Positions 16,541-24,786 of a stretch of 64,000 nt of DNA are shown piece by piece. The stretch's first letter is position 1; each line of letters starts with the position of its first letter. The position numbers and the translations under genes are program-made. The stretch comes from CAYMRL01 sp964398985 (GTDB lineage: Bacteria; Deinococcota; Deinococci; Deinococcales; Trueperaceae). Location of the stretch: positions 14,591 to 78,590 of the forward strand of contig CAYNOS010000007.1 in the NCBI GenBank assembly GCA_964398985.1, written 5' to 3'. Under the pieces are notes generated by a model. That model was not told the DNA's origin, ran no database searches, and saw only the letters and a program-made list of their open reading frames with translations.

Positions 16541-16561
16541 ACCCCCGGGGCCGCCGGGGGT
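16541..16561. other. GC hairpin in the divergent intergenic region
   Basis: ACCCCCGG and CCGGGGGT form an 8-bp perfect stem with a 5-base loop. It lies in the 266-base gap between the TPR/CPBP gene (minus) and the small unknown gene (plus). The gap also holds an imperfect inverted repeat at 16452-16475. No T run follows, so a terminator is unlikely. Confidence 0.4.
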
Positions 16562-16597
16562 CCCATGAAGGTTCCCTCAACGCTGCCGACAGCCCCG

Positions 16598-16603
16598 GAT
16601 AAT
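16598..16603 (+). promoter_or_regulatory. Possible -10 box (GATAAT) for the small gene and two-component operon
   Basis: GATAAT, one mismatch from TATAAT, 24 bases before the ATG at 16628. A second candidate, TACGAT at 16614-16619, is eight bases before the ATG. No clear -35. Confidence 0.35.
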
Positions 16604-16627
16604 GCCCCGCCGGTACGATGATGTGAC

Positions 16628-16993
16628 ATGAGTCTGGTCCACCTGTTCTTCTTGATCCAGCTGGCGGTGCAGCTGCCCGCCATGTCCGACGGCACGGAGG
16701 TGCGCCTGGTATCCCGGGACCTCCTGACGGTGCACGCCAGTGCCACCGTGGCCGCCGGCGTGCTCGAGTTCGAGGAGTTCCCGCCGCCCGGCACCGAGGT
16801 TCGCGTGCTGATCTTCCCGCCCAACGCCGGCCCGGCCGAGCAGGCCGAGGCGCTCAGCGGCGCCGCCGCGCTGGCCGGCAGCGTCAGCCTCAGTGGTGAC
16901 GACGTCATGCTCATCGATCCGGAACTCGACGAACCCGTCTCGCTCAGAGACCTTCTACTGCATGAGCGCAACGTGCGCCTGGTGCTCAAGTGA
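16628..16993 (+). CDS. Small unknown protein upstream of a two-component system
   Basis: A 121-residue protein I do not recognise. It begins with a hydrophobic stretch (SLVHLFFLIQLAVQL), perhaps a short membrane or signal segment. An all-beta-looking body follows (EVRLVSRDLLTVHASATV, GTEVRVLIFPP) and a charged end (LRDLLLHERNVRLVLK). Codon use matches its neighbours, and it ends 11 bases before the response-regulator ATG, so it is probably the first gene of that operon. A role in sensing or output is only a guess from position. Confidence 0.6.
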   Translation: MSLVHLFFLIQLAVQLPAMSDGTEVRLVSRDLLTVHASATVAAGVLEFEEFPPPGTEVRVLIFPPNAGPAEQAEALSGAAALAGSVSLSGDDVMLIDPELDEPVSLRDLLLHERNVRLVLK

Positions 16994-17004
16994 CAGGAGG
17001 AGAG

Positions 17005-17673
17005 ATGTCAGGCAAACGCATTCTCATCGTCGAAGACGACGTCGACATCCTCAGGCTGTTGACCCGCGAGCTCAAGGAGGCCGGCTTCGAGGTCCTCGCC
17101 TACGACAGCGGTATGCGCGGCCTGTCCGCCGTCCGCGAGAACCAGCCCGATCTGCTGATCCTCGACCTTGGGCTCCCCGACCTCAGCGGTCAGGAGATCG
17201 CCAGGCGGGTGCGTCGCACTGGCGACACGCCGATCCTGATCCTGACCGCCGCCGACGAGGTCGGCACCAAGGTCGAGATGCTCAACGCCGGCGCCGACGA
17301 CTACCTCGCGAAGCCGTTCCACATGCAGGAGTTGCTGGCGCGCGTCAACGTGCAGCTCCGCAAGCGCACCCTCGGCAGCGCCGCGAAGATCGGGGACATG
17401 ACGATCGACCCGGTCAGGCGTCAAGTGAAGTGGGGCGACGAGGAGGTGCGGCTGAGCCCGCGTGAGTACGAGCTGCTCGTCTATCTCGCCGGGCAGCCGG
17501 GCCGCGTCTACAGCCGCAAGGAGATCGAGAACAACGTTTGGGGCGAGGAACTGCCGCCGACCAGCAACGTCGTTGACGTGCACATCGCCAACATCCGGGG
17601 CAAGCTCAGGGACGCCGGCGGCTTCGGCGTGATCCGCACGGTAAGAGGCGTCGGGTACGCGCTCAAGTCCTGA
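17005..17673 (+). CDS. OmpR-family response regulator
   Basis: A 222-residue response regulator. The receiver domain has the acidic pocket EDD (10-12), phosphoacceptor D54 (LILDLGLPD), T81 and K103 (LAKPF). A winged-helix DNA-binding domain follows (LSPREYELLVYLAGQPGRVYS...VDVHIANIRGKLRD, RTVRGVGYAL). The ATG at 17005 is chosen because AGGAGG lies eight bases upstream; an in-frame GTG 15 bases earlier would remove that spacing. The partner kinase follows 24 bases downstream. Confidence 0.96.
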   Translation: MSGKRILIVEDDVDILRLLTRELKEAGFEVLAYDSGMRGLSAVRENQPDLLILDLGLPDLSGQEIARRVRRTGDTPILILTAADEVGTKVEMLNAGADDYLAKPFHMQELLARVNVQLRKRTLGSAAKIGDMTIDPVRRQVKWGDEEVRLSPREYELLVYLAGQPGRVYSRKEIENNVWGEELPPTSNVVDVHIANIRGKLRDAGGFGVIRTVRGVGYALKS

Positions 17674-17685
17674 GGGAGCAACGTT

Positions 17686-17691
17686 TAGTGT
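17686..17691 (+). promoter_or_regulatory. Leaderless -10 box for the histidine kinase
   Basis: TAGTGT followed by AGGCGC and the ATG at 17698. It may allow kinase expression apart from the operon, though read-through from the regulator gene is also likely. Confidence 0.4.
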
Positions 17692-17697
17692 AGGCGC

Positions 17698-19062
17698 ATG
17701 CCGGAGCTGAGCGCCCCGCGCCTGTCGCTGACCTGGCGCGTCGCGCTGTTGGCCGGCGTGGCTACCACGGTCCTCGCCGGCCTGACGCTGGTCGTCTCCT
17801 ACCTGACGGTCCAGAGCGGCCTCTACGGCGATCTCAGGCGCGCGCTGCGCGAGGACGCCGCGATCCTCGCCAACCTCTACGACGCCGGGGGCGGCAGCGC
17901 GGTCGACCTCCTGAGCGGTCCCACCGGCGGCACCATCCTGCAGGTCTACGGGGCCGGCGGCGAACTGCTGGCAGCGTCGCGGCCGGAGTTCGAGCGAGCC
18001 CAGGCGGCGATTCCCCCCTCGGACATCGTCGGCGCCCGCCGCGTGCCGACGCGCTGGAGCGGCCGCCTCGGCGGTCGTCAGATGGAGGTGGCGCTGGCTC
18101 CGTTCAGCCTCGGCGTGGTGGGCGTGCTGGCCGACCCGAGCTACATCGACGACGTCCTGGCGAACCTGTCTCGCTCACTGCTGATCGCCGGCGGCCTGCT
18201 GGTGGTGGTCAGCCTGCTGGTCGGCTATGGGGTGGCGGCCTCGTCGCTGAGGCCGGTGACGCGACTGGCCAACCGCGCGGCGCTGCTCGGTCCGGAACGG
18301 CTCGACGAGATCGCCTACCGGGGTCCCAACGACGAGGTCGGCCGATTGGCGCACAGCCTCAACGACCTCGTCAGGCGCCTGCGCGACGCGCGCGACGCCC
18401 AGCGCGTGTTCCTCGCCGAGACCAGCCACGAGTTGAGGACGCCGCTGACCAGCCTCACCGGCTTCCTCGACCGCGCTGCCAGGAGGGCGGGGCCGGCGGC
18501 TGCCGAGGACCTGCGCGACGCGCAGCGCGTCTCGGTGACGATGACGCGACTCGTGGAGGACCTGCTTCAGCTGTCGCGTGGCGAGATCGTCAAGGAGGCC
18601 GGCGACCATCTCGTGGACCTCGCCGGTGACGTGCTCAGGCCGGTCGCCGCGGAGTTCGAAGGGGTGGCGGTCGAGGCGCCGCGCGGCCTCCTGGTCCTGG
18701 GAGACCCTCAGCGGCTCCGGCAGCTCGCGCGCAACCTCGTTGCCAACGGGGTGCGGGCCGCCGGCAGGCCGGCGGGCGTCACGCTGCGGCTGGCCGAGGC
18801 GGGCGGCAGCGCGCTCGTCACGGTCGAGGACGATGGCCCCGGCATCGCCCCGGAGCTGCTCGAGCGCATCTTCGAGAAGTTCTACAAGGGCGCGGGCGGC
18901 GGTTCCGGCCTCGGTCTGGCGATCGCCAGGCAGATCGCGGTCCACCACGGCGGCACTCTGGGCGTGACCAGCCGCCCGGGCCAGACCGTGTTCGAGGTCA
19001 GGCTGCCTCTCGTCACCGAGGAGGAGGACGAGGAGTGGACCGGGGAGGTCGCTGACGCTTAG
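17698..19062 (+). CDS. Sensor histidine kinase (HAMP, HisKA, HATPase_c)
   Basis: A 454-residue membrane sensor kinase partnered with the upstream regulator. Transmembrane helix 1 is at about 13-38, an extracytoplasmic domain of about 120 residues follows, and helix 2 is at about 161-184. Then come HAMP, the phosphoacceptor H244 (AETSHELRTPLTSL), and the ATPase domain with N box (ARNLVANGVRAA), G1 (DDGPGIAP) and G2 (GSGLGLAIARQ). The tail is acidic (TEEEDEEW). The signal sensed is unknown. Confidence 0.95.
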   Translation: MPELSAPRLSLTWRVALLAGVATTVLAGLTLVVSYLTVQSGLYGDLRRALREDAAILANLYDAGGGSAVDLLSGPTGGTILQVYGAGGELLAASRPEFERAQAAIPPSDIVGARRVPTRWSGRLGGRQMEVALAPFSLGVVGVLADPSYIDDVLANLSRSLLIAGGLLVVVSLLVGYGVAASSLRPVTRLANRAALLGPERLDEIAYRGPNDEVGRLAHSLNDLVRRLRDARDAQRVFLAETSHELRTPLTSLTGFLDRAARRAGPAAAEDLRDAQRVSVTMTRLVEDLLQLSRGEIVKEAGDHLVDLAGDVLRPVAAEFEGVAVEAPRGLLVLGDPQRLRQLARNLVANGVRAAGRPAGVTLRLAEAGGSALVTVEDDGPGIAPELLERIFEKFYKGAGGGSGLGLAIARQIAVHHGGTLGVTSRPGQTVFEVRLPLVTEEEDEEWTGEVADA

Positions 19063-19086
19063 CCCCGAGGCTGCGGCCGCCGCCCT

Positions 19087-19635
19087 TCACAGCTTCGGCA
19101 GCGTGACTCCGCGTTGCCCCTGGTACTTGCCGCCTCGGTCGGCGTAGGTCACCTCGGGCCTCTCGCCCTGGAAGAACAACAGCTGAACGATGCCTTCGTT
19201 GGCGTAGACCTTGGCCGGTAGCGGCGTGGTGTTCGAGAGCTCGAGGGTCACGTGACCCTCCCAGCCCGGCTCCAACGGCGTGACGTTCGCGACGATGCCG
19301 CAGCGCGCGTAAGAGGACTTGCCCAGCGCGATCACCATCGTGTCTTCCGGGATCCGTAGGTACTCGACCGACCGGGTCAGCACGAAGCTGTTCGGCGGGA
19401 TGATGCAGGTGTCATCGCTCGACTCGATGAGGCTGCGCGTGTCGAAGTGCTTCGGGTCGACGACCGTGTTGAACGCGTTGACGAAGATGCGCCACTCCGG
19501 AGCCGCCCGGAGGTCGTAGCCGAAGCTCGACAGTCCGTAGCTGATCACGCCATTGCGCACCAGGCGGTCCTCGAAGGGCGTGATCATGCCCTCGGCGGCT
19601 CTCTCGCGTATCCAACGGTCGGACTTGATGCTCAT
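19087..19635 (-). CDS. dcd: dCTP deaminase
   Basis: A 182-residue dCTP deaminase, converting dCTP to dUTP for thymidylate synthesis. Seen are SYGLSSFGYDLR, the substrate loop GKSSYARCGI and GWEGHVTLELSNTT with the catalytic glutamate. The gene starts at 19635: TAGACT plus seven bases precede this ATG, and the conserved N-terminus MSIKSDRWIRE begins here, so longer upstream frames are not coding. It converges on the histidine kinase gene. Confidence 0.97.
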   Translation of the reverse strand: MSIKSDRWIRERAAEGMITPFEDRLVRNGVISYGLSSFGYDLRAAPEWRIFVNAFNTVVDPKHFDTRSLIESSDDTCIIPPNSFVLTRSVEYLRIPEDTMVIALGKSSYARCGIVANVTPLEPGWEGHVTLELSNTTPLPAKVYANEGIVQLLFFQGERPEVTYADRGGKYQGQRGVTLPKL

Positions 19636-19642
19636 GGCGGGA

Positions 19643-19648
19643 AGTCTA
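19643..19648 (-). promoter_or_regulatory. Leaderless -10 box for dcd
   Basis: TAGACT on the minus strand, then seven bases (TCCCGCC) and the ATG of dcd. The identical hexamer serves the GNAT gene. Confidence 0.55.
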
Positions 19649-19740
19649 CCAACGCCCCAACCAGCGGCGGCCCGCTGCCAGGCGACCGGAGTCACAGGCT
19701 GGCTGTTGGTACTCTTTGCCACGCCAGGAGGAGGCAAACA

Positions 19741-21453
19741 ATGCTGCGAGTACGAGTAAGGCACGCGAGGCACTGGCTGGCGGCGACGCTGTTGGCGCTG
19801 GCTGCCCTGGCCAGTGCCCAGGAGGCGCCGCCGCCAGTAGCCGTGTATGAGCTCAGTCAGAACGGCATCGCGCTGGGCGAGGCCGGCGTGACGCTCTTCG
19901 AAGCCGAGGACGGCAGCTTCCGTTCGGAGTCGTACGTCGACTTGCCGGGCCTGTTGACCTTCCATGACGTCCTCGAGACCGACGTCAACGGGGCGGCCAC
20001 CAGCTACCTACTCGAGGGCACCGTGCAAGGCGTGGCCGTGACGATGAGCGTGGCCTTCGACGAGGCCGGCGGGCACGCCGAGCTGTCCCAGGCCGGCCAA
20101 GACGTCGCGTTCCCGCTGCCCTCCAGCGAGCCGCTCTACATGTTCGACAACAACCTCATCGACGGCTTGCAGGTGCTCGCCAAGGTCGCGCTCCGCCGGC
20201 CTTCCGAGCCCCTCGACGTCGCCGTCGCGGTGCCGCAGGTCGGGGCGCTCGGTCGCGTCACGGTGAACGTGACCTCGGAAACGTCGGAGGTCGAGGCCGT
20301 CGATGCCAGCGCCGGGGCCACCCGGCTGTCGGTCGTCACCCAGGTCGGGCCGCAGCGCCTCGAGTTCGACGTCTGGGTCGACGAGAACGGCGGCCTGGTG
20401 GTGGTCGAGAACGCCGCCGCCGGCATCCGCTACGCCAGACGCTACGGCCCGCCCGAGGAGACGGGTCAGGGCGCCGCTACCGTCTTCCTGACGAGCACCG
20501 CCGGCTGCGTCGAGCTACACGAGCTGAGCGTGGCCTCGGCCGGGGCCACGCTGGCGGGCGTGCTGTCGTTGCCGCTCGAGCGTCCCGCGAGGGGCGCCCC
20601 CACCCTGATCTTGCTGCCGGGCAGCGGAGCCGTGGATCTGGCCGGCAACAACCCACCGGTGCTCCGCAACTCCGGGTACCAGCAGCTGGCCAACGCGCTG
20701 GGGTGCAACGGTTACGGGGTGCTGAGGATCGCCAAGCTCGGCATCCCGCCCTCCACCGGGGACGGCAACGCCGTCACCCTGGACACCTACGCCGAGAACA
20801 CCCGAGACTGGTTGGCCGCGTTGGCCAGCACCGTCGGCGTCGACGCCGCGAGACTAGGCATCATCGGTCACTCCGAAGGCGGCCTGGTCGCGCTCTACGC
20901 GATCGCTCAAGGCCACGTGGAGCCGGATGCTCTGGTTCTGATCGCGTCGCCGGGCCGGCTGTTGGATGAGCTGCTGCGAGAGCAGCTGATCGCGTCCCTC
21001 GGGCGTGCCGGCGTCGGCGGGGAAGAGCTGGAGGTCGCCAAGGCCGAGATCGAGGAGCTGATGGAGGCGGTGCGGGCGTCAAGCGGCACCGCGCTCGACC
21101 TCAGCGGCGACCTGGCAGGCAACCGCTTCGCGCCCCTCTTCGCGCACGCGGCCGGGCTCCTGCGCAGCGAGTTCGCGGCCGACCCATTGGCCCTGGCCGC
21201 CGGCGTGGACGTGCCGAGCGTGGTCGTGCAGGGTTTGAAGGACGTGCAGGTGCGTCAGGTCGACGGCGCCAACCTGGCCGCCGCGCTTCCCAACGCGCTG
21301 CTCCTCGAGCTCCCGGACTTGACCCACAACCTCGTCGACACGAGAGGCCCCGCCGAGGAGCTGTTGGTGCCGGGACCGGAAGATGCGATCTCCGGCACCG
21401 TGGTGAGCGCGTTGGCGACCTTCCTGAACGGCTCGCTGAAGCTGGCCGACTGA
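19741..21453 (+). CDS. Secreted alpha/beta hydrolase with an unidentified N-terminal domain
   Basis: A 570-residue protein with a signal peptide (VRHARHWLAATLLALAALASAQ). Residues about 25-240 form a beta-rich domain I cannot assign. From about 260 comes a dienelactone-hydrolase/S9-like alpha/beta hydrolase: LILLPGSGAVDLAGNNP forms the oxyanion-loop region, the nucleophile S378 is in GHSEGG, and LPDLTHNLV near the C-terminus offers the histidine. It probably cleaves esters or short peptides outside the cytoplasm. ATG at 19741 is chosen because AGGAGGAGG precedes it and the signal peptide starts there. Confidence 0.85.
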   Translation: MLRVRVRHARHWLAATLLALAALASAQEAPPPVAVYELSQNGIALGEAGVTLFEAEDGSFRSESYVDLPGLLTFHDVLETDVNGAATSYLLEGTVQGVAVTMSVAFDEAGGHAELSQAGQDVAFPLPSSEPLYMFDNNLIDGLQVLAKVALRRPSEPLDVAVAVPQVGALGRVTVNVTSETSEVEAVDASAGATRLSVVTQVGPQRLEFDVWVDENGGLVVVENAAAGIRYARRYGPPEETGQGAATVFLTSTAGCVELHELSVASAGATLAGVLSLPLERPARGAPTLILLPGSGAVDLAGNNPPVLRNSGYQQLANALGCNGYGVLRIAKLGIPPSTGDGNAVTLDTYAENTRDWLAALASTVGVDAARLGIIGHSEGGLVALYAIAQGHVEPDALVLIASPGRLLDELLREQLIASLGRAGVGGEELEVAKAEIEELMEAVRASSGTALDLSGDLAGNRFAPLFAHAAGLLRSEFAADPLALAAGVDVPSVVVQGLKDVQVRQVDGANLAAALPNALLLELPDLTHNLVDTRGPAEELLVPGPEDAISGTVVSALATFLNGSLKLAD

Positions 21454-21511
21454 GCCGCTCTGTTGTCTTTCGGCGCCGATGACGCTCAGCACGAACCCGA
21501 TGGAGCCGCAA

Positions 21512-21517
21512 TATAAT
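21512..21517 (+). promoter_or_regulatory. Consensus -10 box (TATAAT) for the TRAP binding-protein gene
   Basis: A perfect TATAAT, 38 bases before the ATG, leaves a short leader with the ribosome-binding site GGAGGA at 21545-21550. The -35 region is poor. The strong -10 fits high expression of a binding protein. Confidence 0.6.
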
Positions 21518-21555
21518 TCCCTGGAACCATACTTACGCAGCACCGGAGGAATACG

Positions 21556-22641
21556 ATGAAGCGTCGCGAGTTTCTCAAGAAGGCCGGAGTAGTCGCGGCC
21601 AGCGCCAGCCTGTCGCCGCTGATGTTCGCGAAGGCGCAGAGCGCCACGCAGTACCGCTGGGGCATGCCTACTTCCTGGCCAACCTCACTCGACACCCTGT
21701 ACGGCGCCGCGGTCAACCTCGCGAACTACGTCAGGGACATGTCGGACGGCCAGATCGAGATCGAGGTGTTCCCGGCGGGAGCCCAGATCGGCGGCCTCGA
21801 GGTGTTCGATGCCGTCGCCAGCGGCGCGTTCGAGATGGGTCACACGGCCAGCTACTACTACATCGGCAAGGACCCGACGCACGCGTTCTTCACCTGCGTC
21901 CCGTTCGGGATGACTGCCTCGCAGCTCAACTCCTGGATCCTCACGGGTGGCGGCCAGGCGCTGTGGGACGAGCTGAACGCCCGCGACAACATGATGGCGT
22001 TCCTGTCAGGCAACACCAGCATGCAGATGGCCGGCTGGTTCAACAAGGAGATCAACAGCATCGCCGACCTGCGCGGGCTGTCGTTCCGGACCGCGGGGCT
22101 GGGCGCCCAGGTGTACGCGGCAGCGGGCGTCAACGTGCAGACGCTGCCCGGTGGCGAGATCTACCTGGCGCTCGAGCGCGGCGCTCTCGATGCGGCCGAG
22201 TGGGTCGGACCCCATGACGACGAGATCATCGGCCTCAACGACGCCGCCACCTACTACTACGGTCCCGGTTGGGCCGAGCCGGGCGCCGGCTTCTCCGCCT
22301 ACATCAACCTCGACGCCTGGAACAGCTTGCCCCCTCACCTGCAAGAGGTGATCAGGGTCGCGTCGAAGGCCGTCAACTCGCAGATGCTCGCCGACTACAA
22401 CGCCAAGGACCCGGCCGCCTTCAAGCGCATGGTCGAAGCCGGAGCCCAGCCGCGAGTCTTCCCCCCGGAAGTCCTCGAGCAGTTCTGGAACGACTGGCAG
22501 ACGATCAACGAGAACCTCAGGAACAGCAACGAGATGTACCGGCGCGTGTCGGATTCCGCCAACGCCTTCATGGCCGAGCTCCGCGAGTACGACAAGGGCA
22601 ACCAGTTCGCTTACCTCGACTTCGTCTACTCGAAGATGTGA
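21556..22641 (+). CDS. TRAP transporter substrate-binding protein, TakP-like (alpha-keto acids)
   Basis: A 361-residue periplasmic binding protein of the DctP/TakP class. The N-terminus has a twin-arginine signal (KRREFLKKAG, then a hydrophobic stretch to about residue 28). The mature part follows Rhodobacter TakP closely as I recall it: SLDTLYGAA, GHTASYYYIGKDP, GNTSMQMAGWF, the binding-site run GEIYLALERGALDAAEWVGP and YYYGPGW. TakP binds pyruvate and other 2-oxo acids, so a keto acid ligand is likely. Its DctM and DctQ partners are convergent just downstream, separated by a terminator. Confidence 0.93.
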   Translation: MKRREFLKKAGVVAASASLSPLMFAKAQSATQYRWGMPTSWPTSLDTLYGAAVNLANYVRDMSDGQIEIEVFPAGAQIGGLEVFDAVASGAFEMGHTASYYYIGKDPTHAFFTCVPFGMTASQLNSWILTGGGQALWDELNARDNMMAFLSGNTSMQMAGWFNKEINSIADLRGLSFRTAGLGAQVYAAAGVNVQTLPGGEIYLALERGALDAAEWVGPHDDEIIGLNDAATYYYGPGWAEPGAGFSAYINLDAWNSLPPHLQEVIRVASKAVNSQMLADYNAKDPAAFKRMVEAGAQPRVFPPEVLEQFWNDWQTINENLRNSNEMYRRVSDSANAFMAELREYDKGNQFAYLDFVYSKM

Positions 22642-22675
22642 GCAAGCTCGTCTGAGATAGCGGGGCTGAACTAGA

Positions 22676-22707
22676 GAGCCGGCCGGTCGCGAGTGACCGG
22701 CCGGCTC
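22676..22707. terminator. Bidirectional terminator between the TRAP binding-protein and DctM genes
   Basis: A perfect 13-bp stem (GAGCCGGCCGGTC with its complement) and a 6-base loop, followed on the plus strand by TTCT. It lies between convergent genes, so it can stop both transcripts. Confidence 0.8.
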
Positions 22708-22737
22708 TTCTGTCGCGAGGTGCGCCCGGCTGCGGCG

Positions 22738-24102
22738 TCAGCGCGAGGCGTTGGGCAGGAAGTTGACGATCCCCGGGAAGAACACCAGGATCAGTAGTGT
22801 GATCACCTGGATGGTGACGAACGGGATGATGCCCCTGTAGATGTGAGCGGTCTTGATGCCGGGCGGCGCGACGCCCTTCAGGTAGAACAGCGAGAAGCCG
22901 AACGGCGGCGTGAGGAACGAAGACTGCAGGTTCATCGCGATCACGACACCGAACCACAGCATCATCTCGGGCCCGAAGAACTGCAGGGCGATCGGCGCGA
23001 TCAGCGGCACGACGATGAAGGTGATCTCGATGAAGTCGATGAAGAAGCCGAGCACGAAGATCACCAGCATCGTGAAGAACATGAACCCGACCTGCCCACC
23101 TGGCAGGTTGAGCAGGAACTCGTCGACGACACGGCCGCCACCGAGCGCCGTGAACACCATCGAGAACGCCGTGGCGCCGACCAGGATGATGAACACCATG
23201 CTGGTCAGCCGCACCGTCTGGTCCATGGTGGCGATGAGGTTCTTGCCGGAGAGGCGCCGGTTGATGGCGGCGAGGATCGTCGCGCCGGCGGCGCCGGCCG
23301 CCCCCGCCTCGGTCGGCGTCGCCACGCCCAGGAAGATGGTGCCGAGCACCAGCCCGATCAGGATCAACGGCGGGATCAGGCTCTTGATGATCTTGTACGC
23401 GAGGAGCCATCCGCGCAGCGTCCGCGCCTCGGGAGGCAGGGCCGGTGCTTCGTTCGGCCGCCGCCACGCGACGAACGCGACCCACAGGATGAACATGCCG
23501 GCGAGCATGAAGCCCGGGATGAACGAACCCAGGAACAGGTCGCCCACCGACACGCCGATCTGATCGCCGAGGATCACCAGCACGATGCTGGGCGGGATGA
23601 TCTGCCCCAGCGTCCCCGAGGCTGCCACCACACCCGTCGACAGCGGCTTCGAGTAGCCGTAGCGCAGCATCACCGGCAGCGCCAACACCGCCAGCGTCAC
23701 CACCGAGGCCCCGACCACGCCCGTCGAGGCGGCCAGCAGCGCTCCCACCACGACCACGCTGATCGCCAGCCCGCCGCGGAGGCTACCGAAGAGCACGCCC
23801 ATCGTCTCGAGCAGCTCCTCGGCCAGACCGGAGCGCTCCAGCATGACGCCCATGAACACGAAGAACGGCACGGCGACCAGCGTGTAGTTGTCCATGATCG
23901 TGCCGAAGATGCGCTGCGGCAGGATGTTCAGGCGCGCGATGTTGAAGATCGGATCCCACGGCAAGTTGATGCCGAGGTAGACGTCGAGGAAGTTCGATCC
24001 GATGAGCGTGAACACCACGGCGGTGCCGCCGAGGGTGAAGGCGACGGGGAAGCCCACCAGCAAGAAGACCACGACGACTGCGAACATCCACAGACCGAGC
24101 AT
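22738..24102 (-). CDS. TRAP transporter large permease (DctM)
   Basis: A 454-residue protein with about twelve membrane helices, the ion-coupled transport subunit of the TRAP system. Typical segments are FFVFMGVMLERSGLAEELL, GALLAASTGVVGASVVTLAVL, a binding loop with SGTLGQIIPPSIVLVILGDQ, and the late IPFVTIQVITLLILVFFPGIV. The ATG overlaps the DctQ stop by one base (TGATG). It works with the TakP-like binding protein whose gene ends opposite it. Confidence 0.95.
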   Translation of the reverse strand: MLGLWMFAVVVVFLLVGFPVAFTLGGTAVVFTLIGSNFLDVYLGINLPWDPIFNIARLNILPQRIFGTIMDNYTLVAVPFFVFMGVMLERSGLAEELLETMGVLFGSLRGGLAISVVVVGALLAASTGVVGASVVTLAVLALPVMLRYGYSKPLSTGVVAASGTLGQIIPPSIVLVILGDQIGVSVGDLFLGSFIPGFMLAGMFILWVAFVAWRRPNEAPALPPEARTLRGWLLAYKIIKSLIPPLILIGLVLGTIFLGVATPTEAGAAGAAGATILAAINRRLSGKNLIATMDQTVRLTSMVFIILVGATAFSMVFTALGGGRVVDEFLLNLPGGQVGFMFFTMLVIFVLGFFIDFIEITFIVVPLIAPIALQFFGPEMMLWFGVVIAMNLQSSFLTPPFGFSLFYLKGVAPPGIKTAHIYRGIIPFVTIQVITLLILVFFPGIVNFLPNASR

Positions 24103-24728
24103 CAGAGGTTCACCTTGGTCTCAAGGTTGGTGGGCGCGGGACCCGGCTCGGTGGGCGGTGGGTCCGCGTAGATGCTGCCGGAGCGCGGGTGACCCCGCAA
24201 GAACGCCACGTGTCTGATGGTCAGTGACACCGCCTGTATCAGCAGCATCGCGAACGCCACCACGATCATCGCCTTGATCGGGTAGCGCGCCAGGCCGCCG
24301 GGGTTGGGGCTCATCTCCAGCGTCTGCCATGAGCGCCGCACGTACGGCACGCTGAAGATCATGCCCATGATGCCGAACGGCACCAGGAACAACCAGATGC
24401 CGACCAGGTCGACGATGGCCTTGGTGCGCTGGGTGAAGTTCGAGAACAGGATGTCGACCCGCACGTGCCCGTCCATGCGCAGCACGTAAGCGGCGCCCAG
24501 CAGGAAGACCAGATCGAAGGAGTAGGTCTGGAGCTCGAGGAAGGTGTTGCCGGTGATGCTCTTGGCGCCCTCGATCCCGATCAGGCGCTCGAGAGGCCCG
24601 TAGAAGTAGCGGGTGAGGACGTTGTAGACACCGACCACCACCATGAACAGCGACAACCACCACATCAGGCGCCCGATGGTGCCAGTGACCGCATCGATGA
24701 CGCGGGAGACTCCAAGAAAGACGTTCAA
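24102..24728 (-). CDS. TRAP transporter small permease (DctQ), TTG start
   Basis: A 208-residue four-helix DctQ subunit (LMWWLSLFMVVVGVYNVLTRYF, ELQTYSFDLVFLLGAAYVLR, DGHVRVDILF). The length fits the larger TakQ-type subunits. I chose TTG at 24728 because GGAGGAGCG lies just upstream on the minus strand, the DctQ fold begins right after it, and any longer reading would run into mltG. A CATAAT box at 24765-24770 could give a promoter inside the end of mltG. Downstream it is coupled to dctM. Confidence 0.88.
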   Translation of the reverse strand: MNVFLGVSRVIDAVTGTIGRLMWWLSLFMVVVGVYNVLTRYFYGPLERLIGIEGAKSITGNTFLELQTYSFDLVFLLGAAYVLRMDGHVRVDILFSNFTQRTKAIVDLVGIWLFLVPFGIMGMIFSVPYVRRSWQTLEMSPNPGGLARYPIKAMIVVAFAMLLIQAVSLTIRHVAFLRGHPRSGSIYADPPPTEPGPAPTNLETKVNL

Positions 24729-24786
24729 GGCGCTCCTCCAGACGAGCGGGCTGTACGGGTCCAAATTATGGCGGCATACTAACGCG

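Noticed and set aside
22676..22707. The GC-rich 13-bp inverted repeat near the TRAP genes as an attachment site or transposon end.
   Set aside because: It has the size and position of a terminator between convergent genes, with no matching repeat or transposase nearby.
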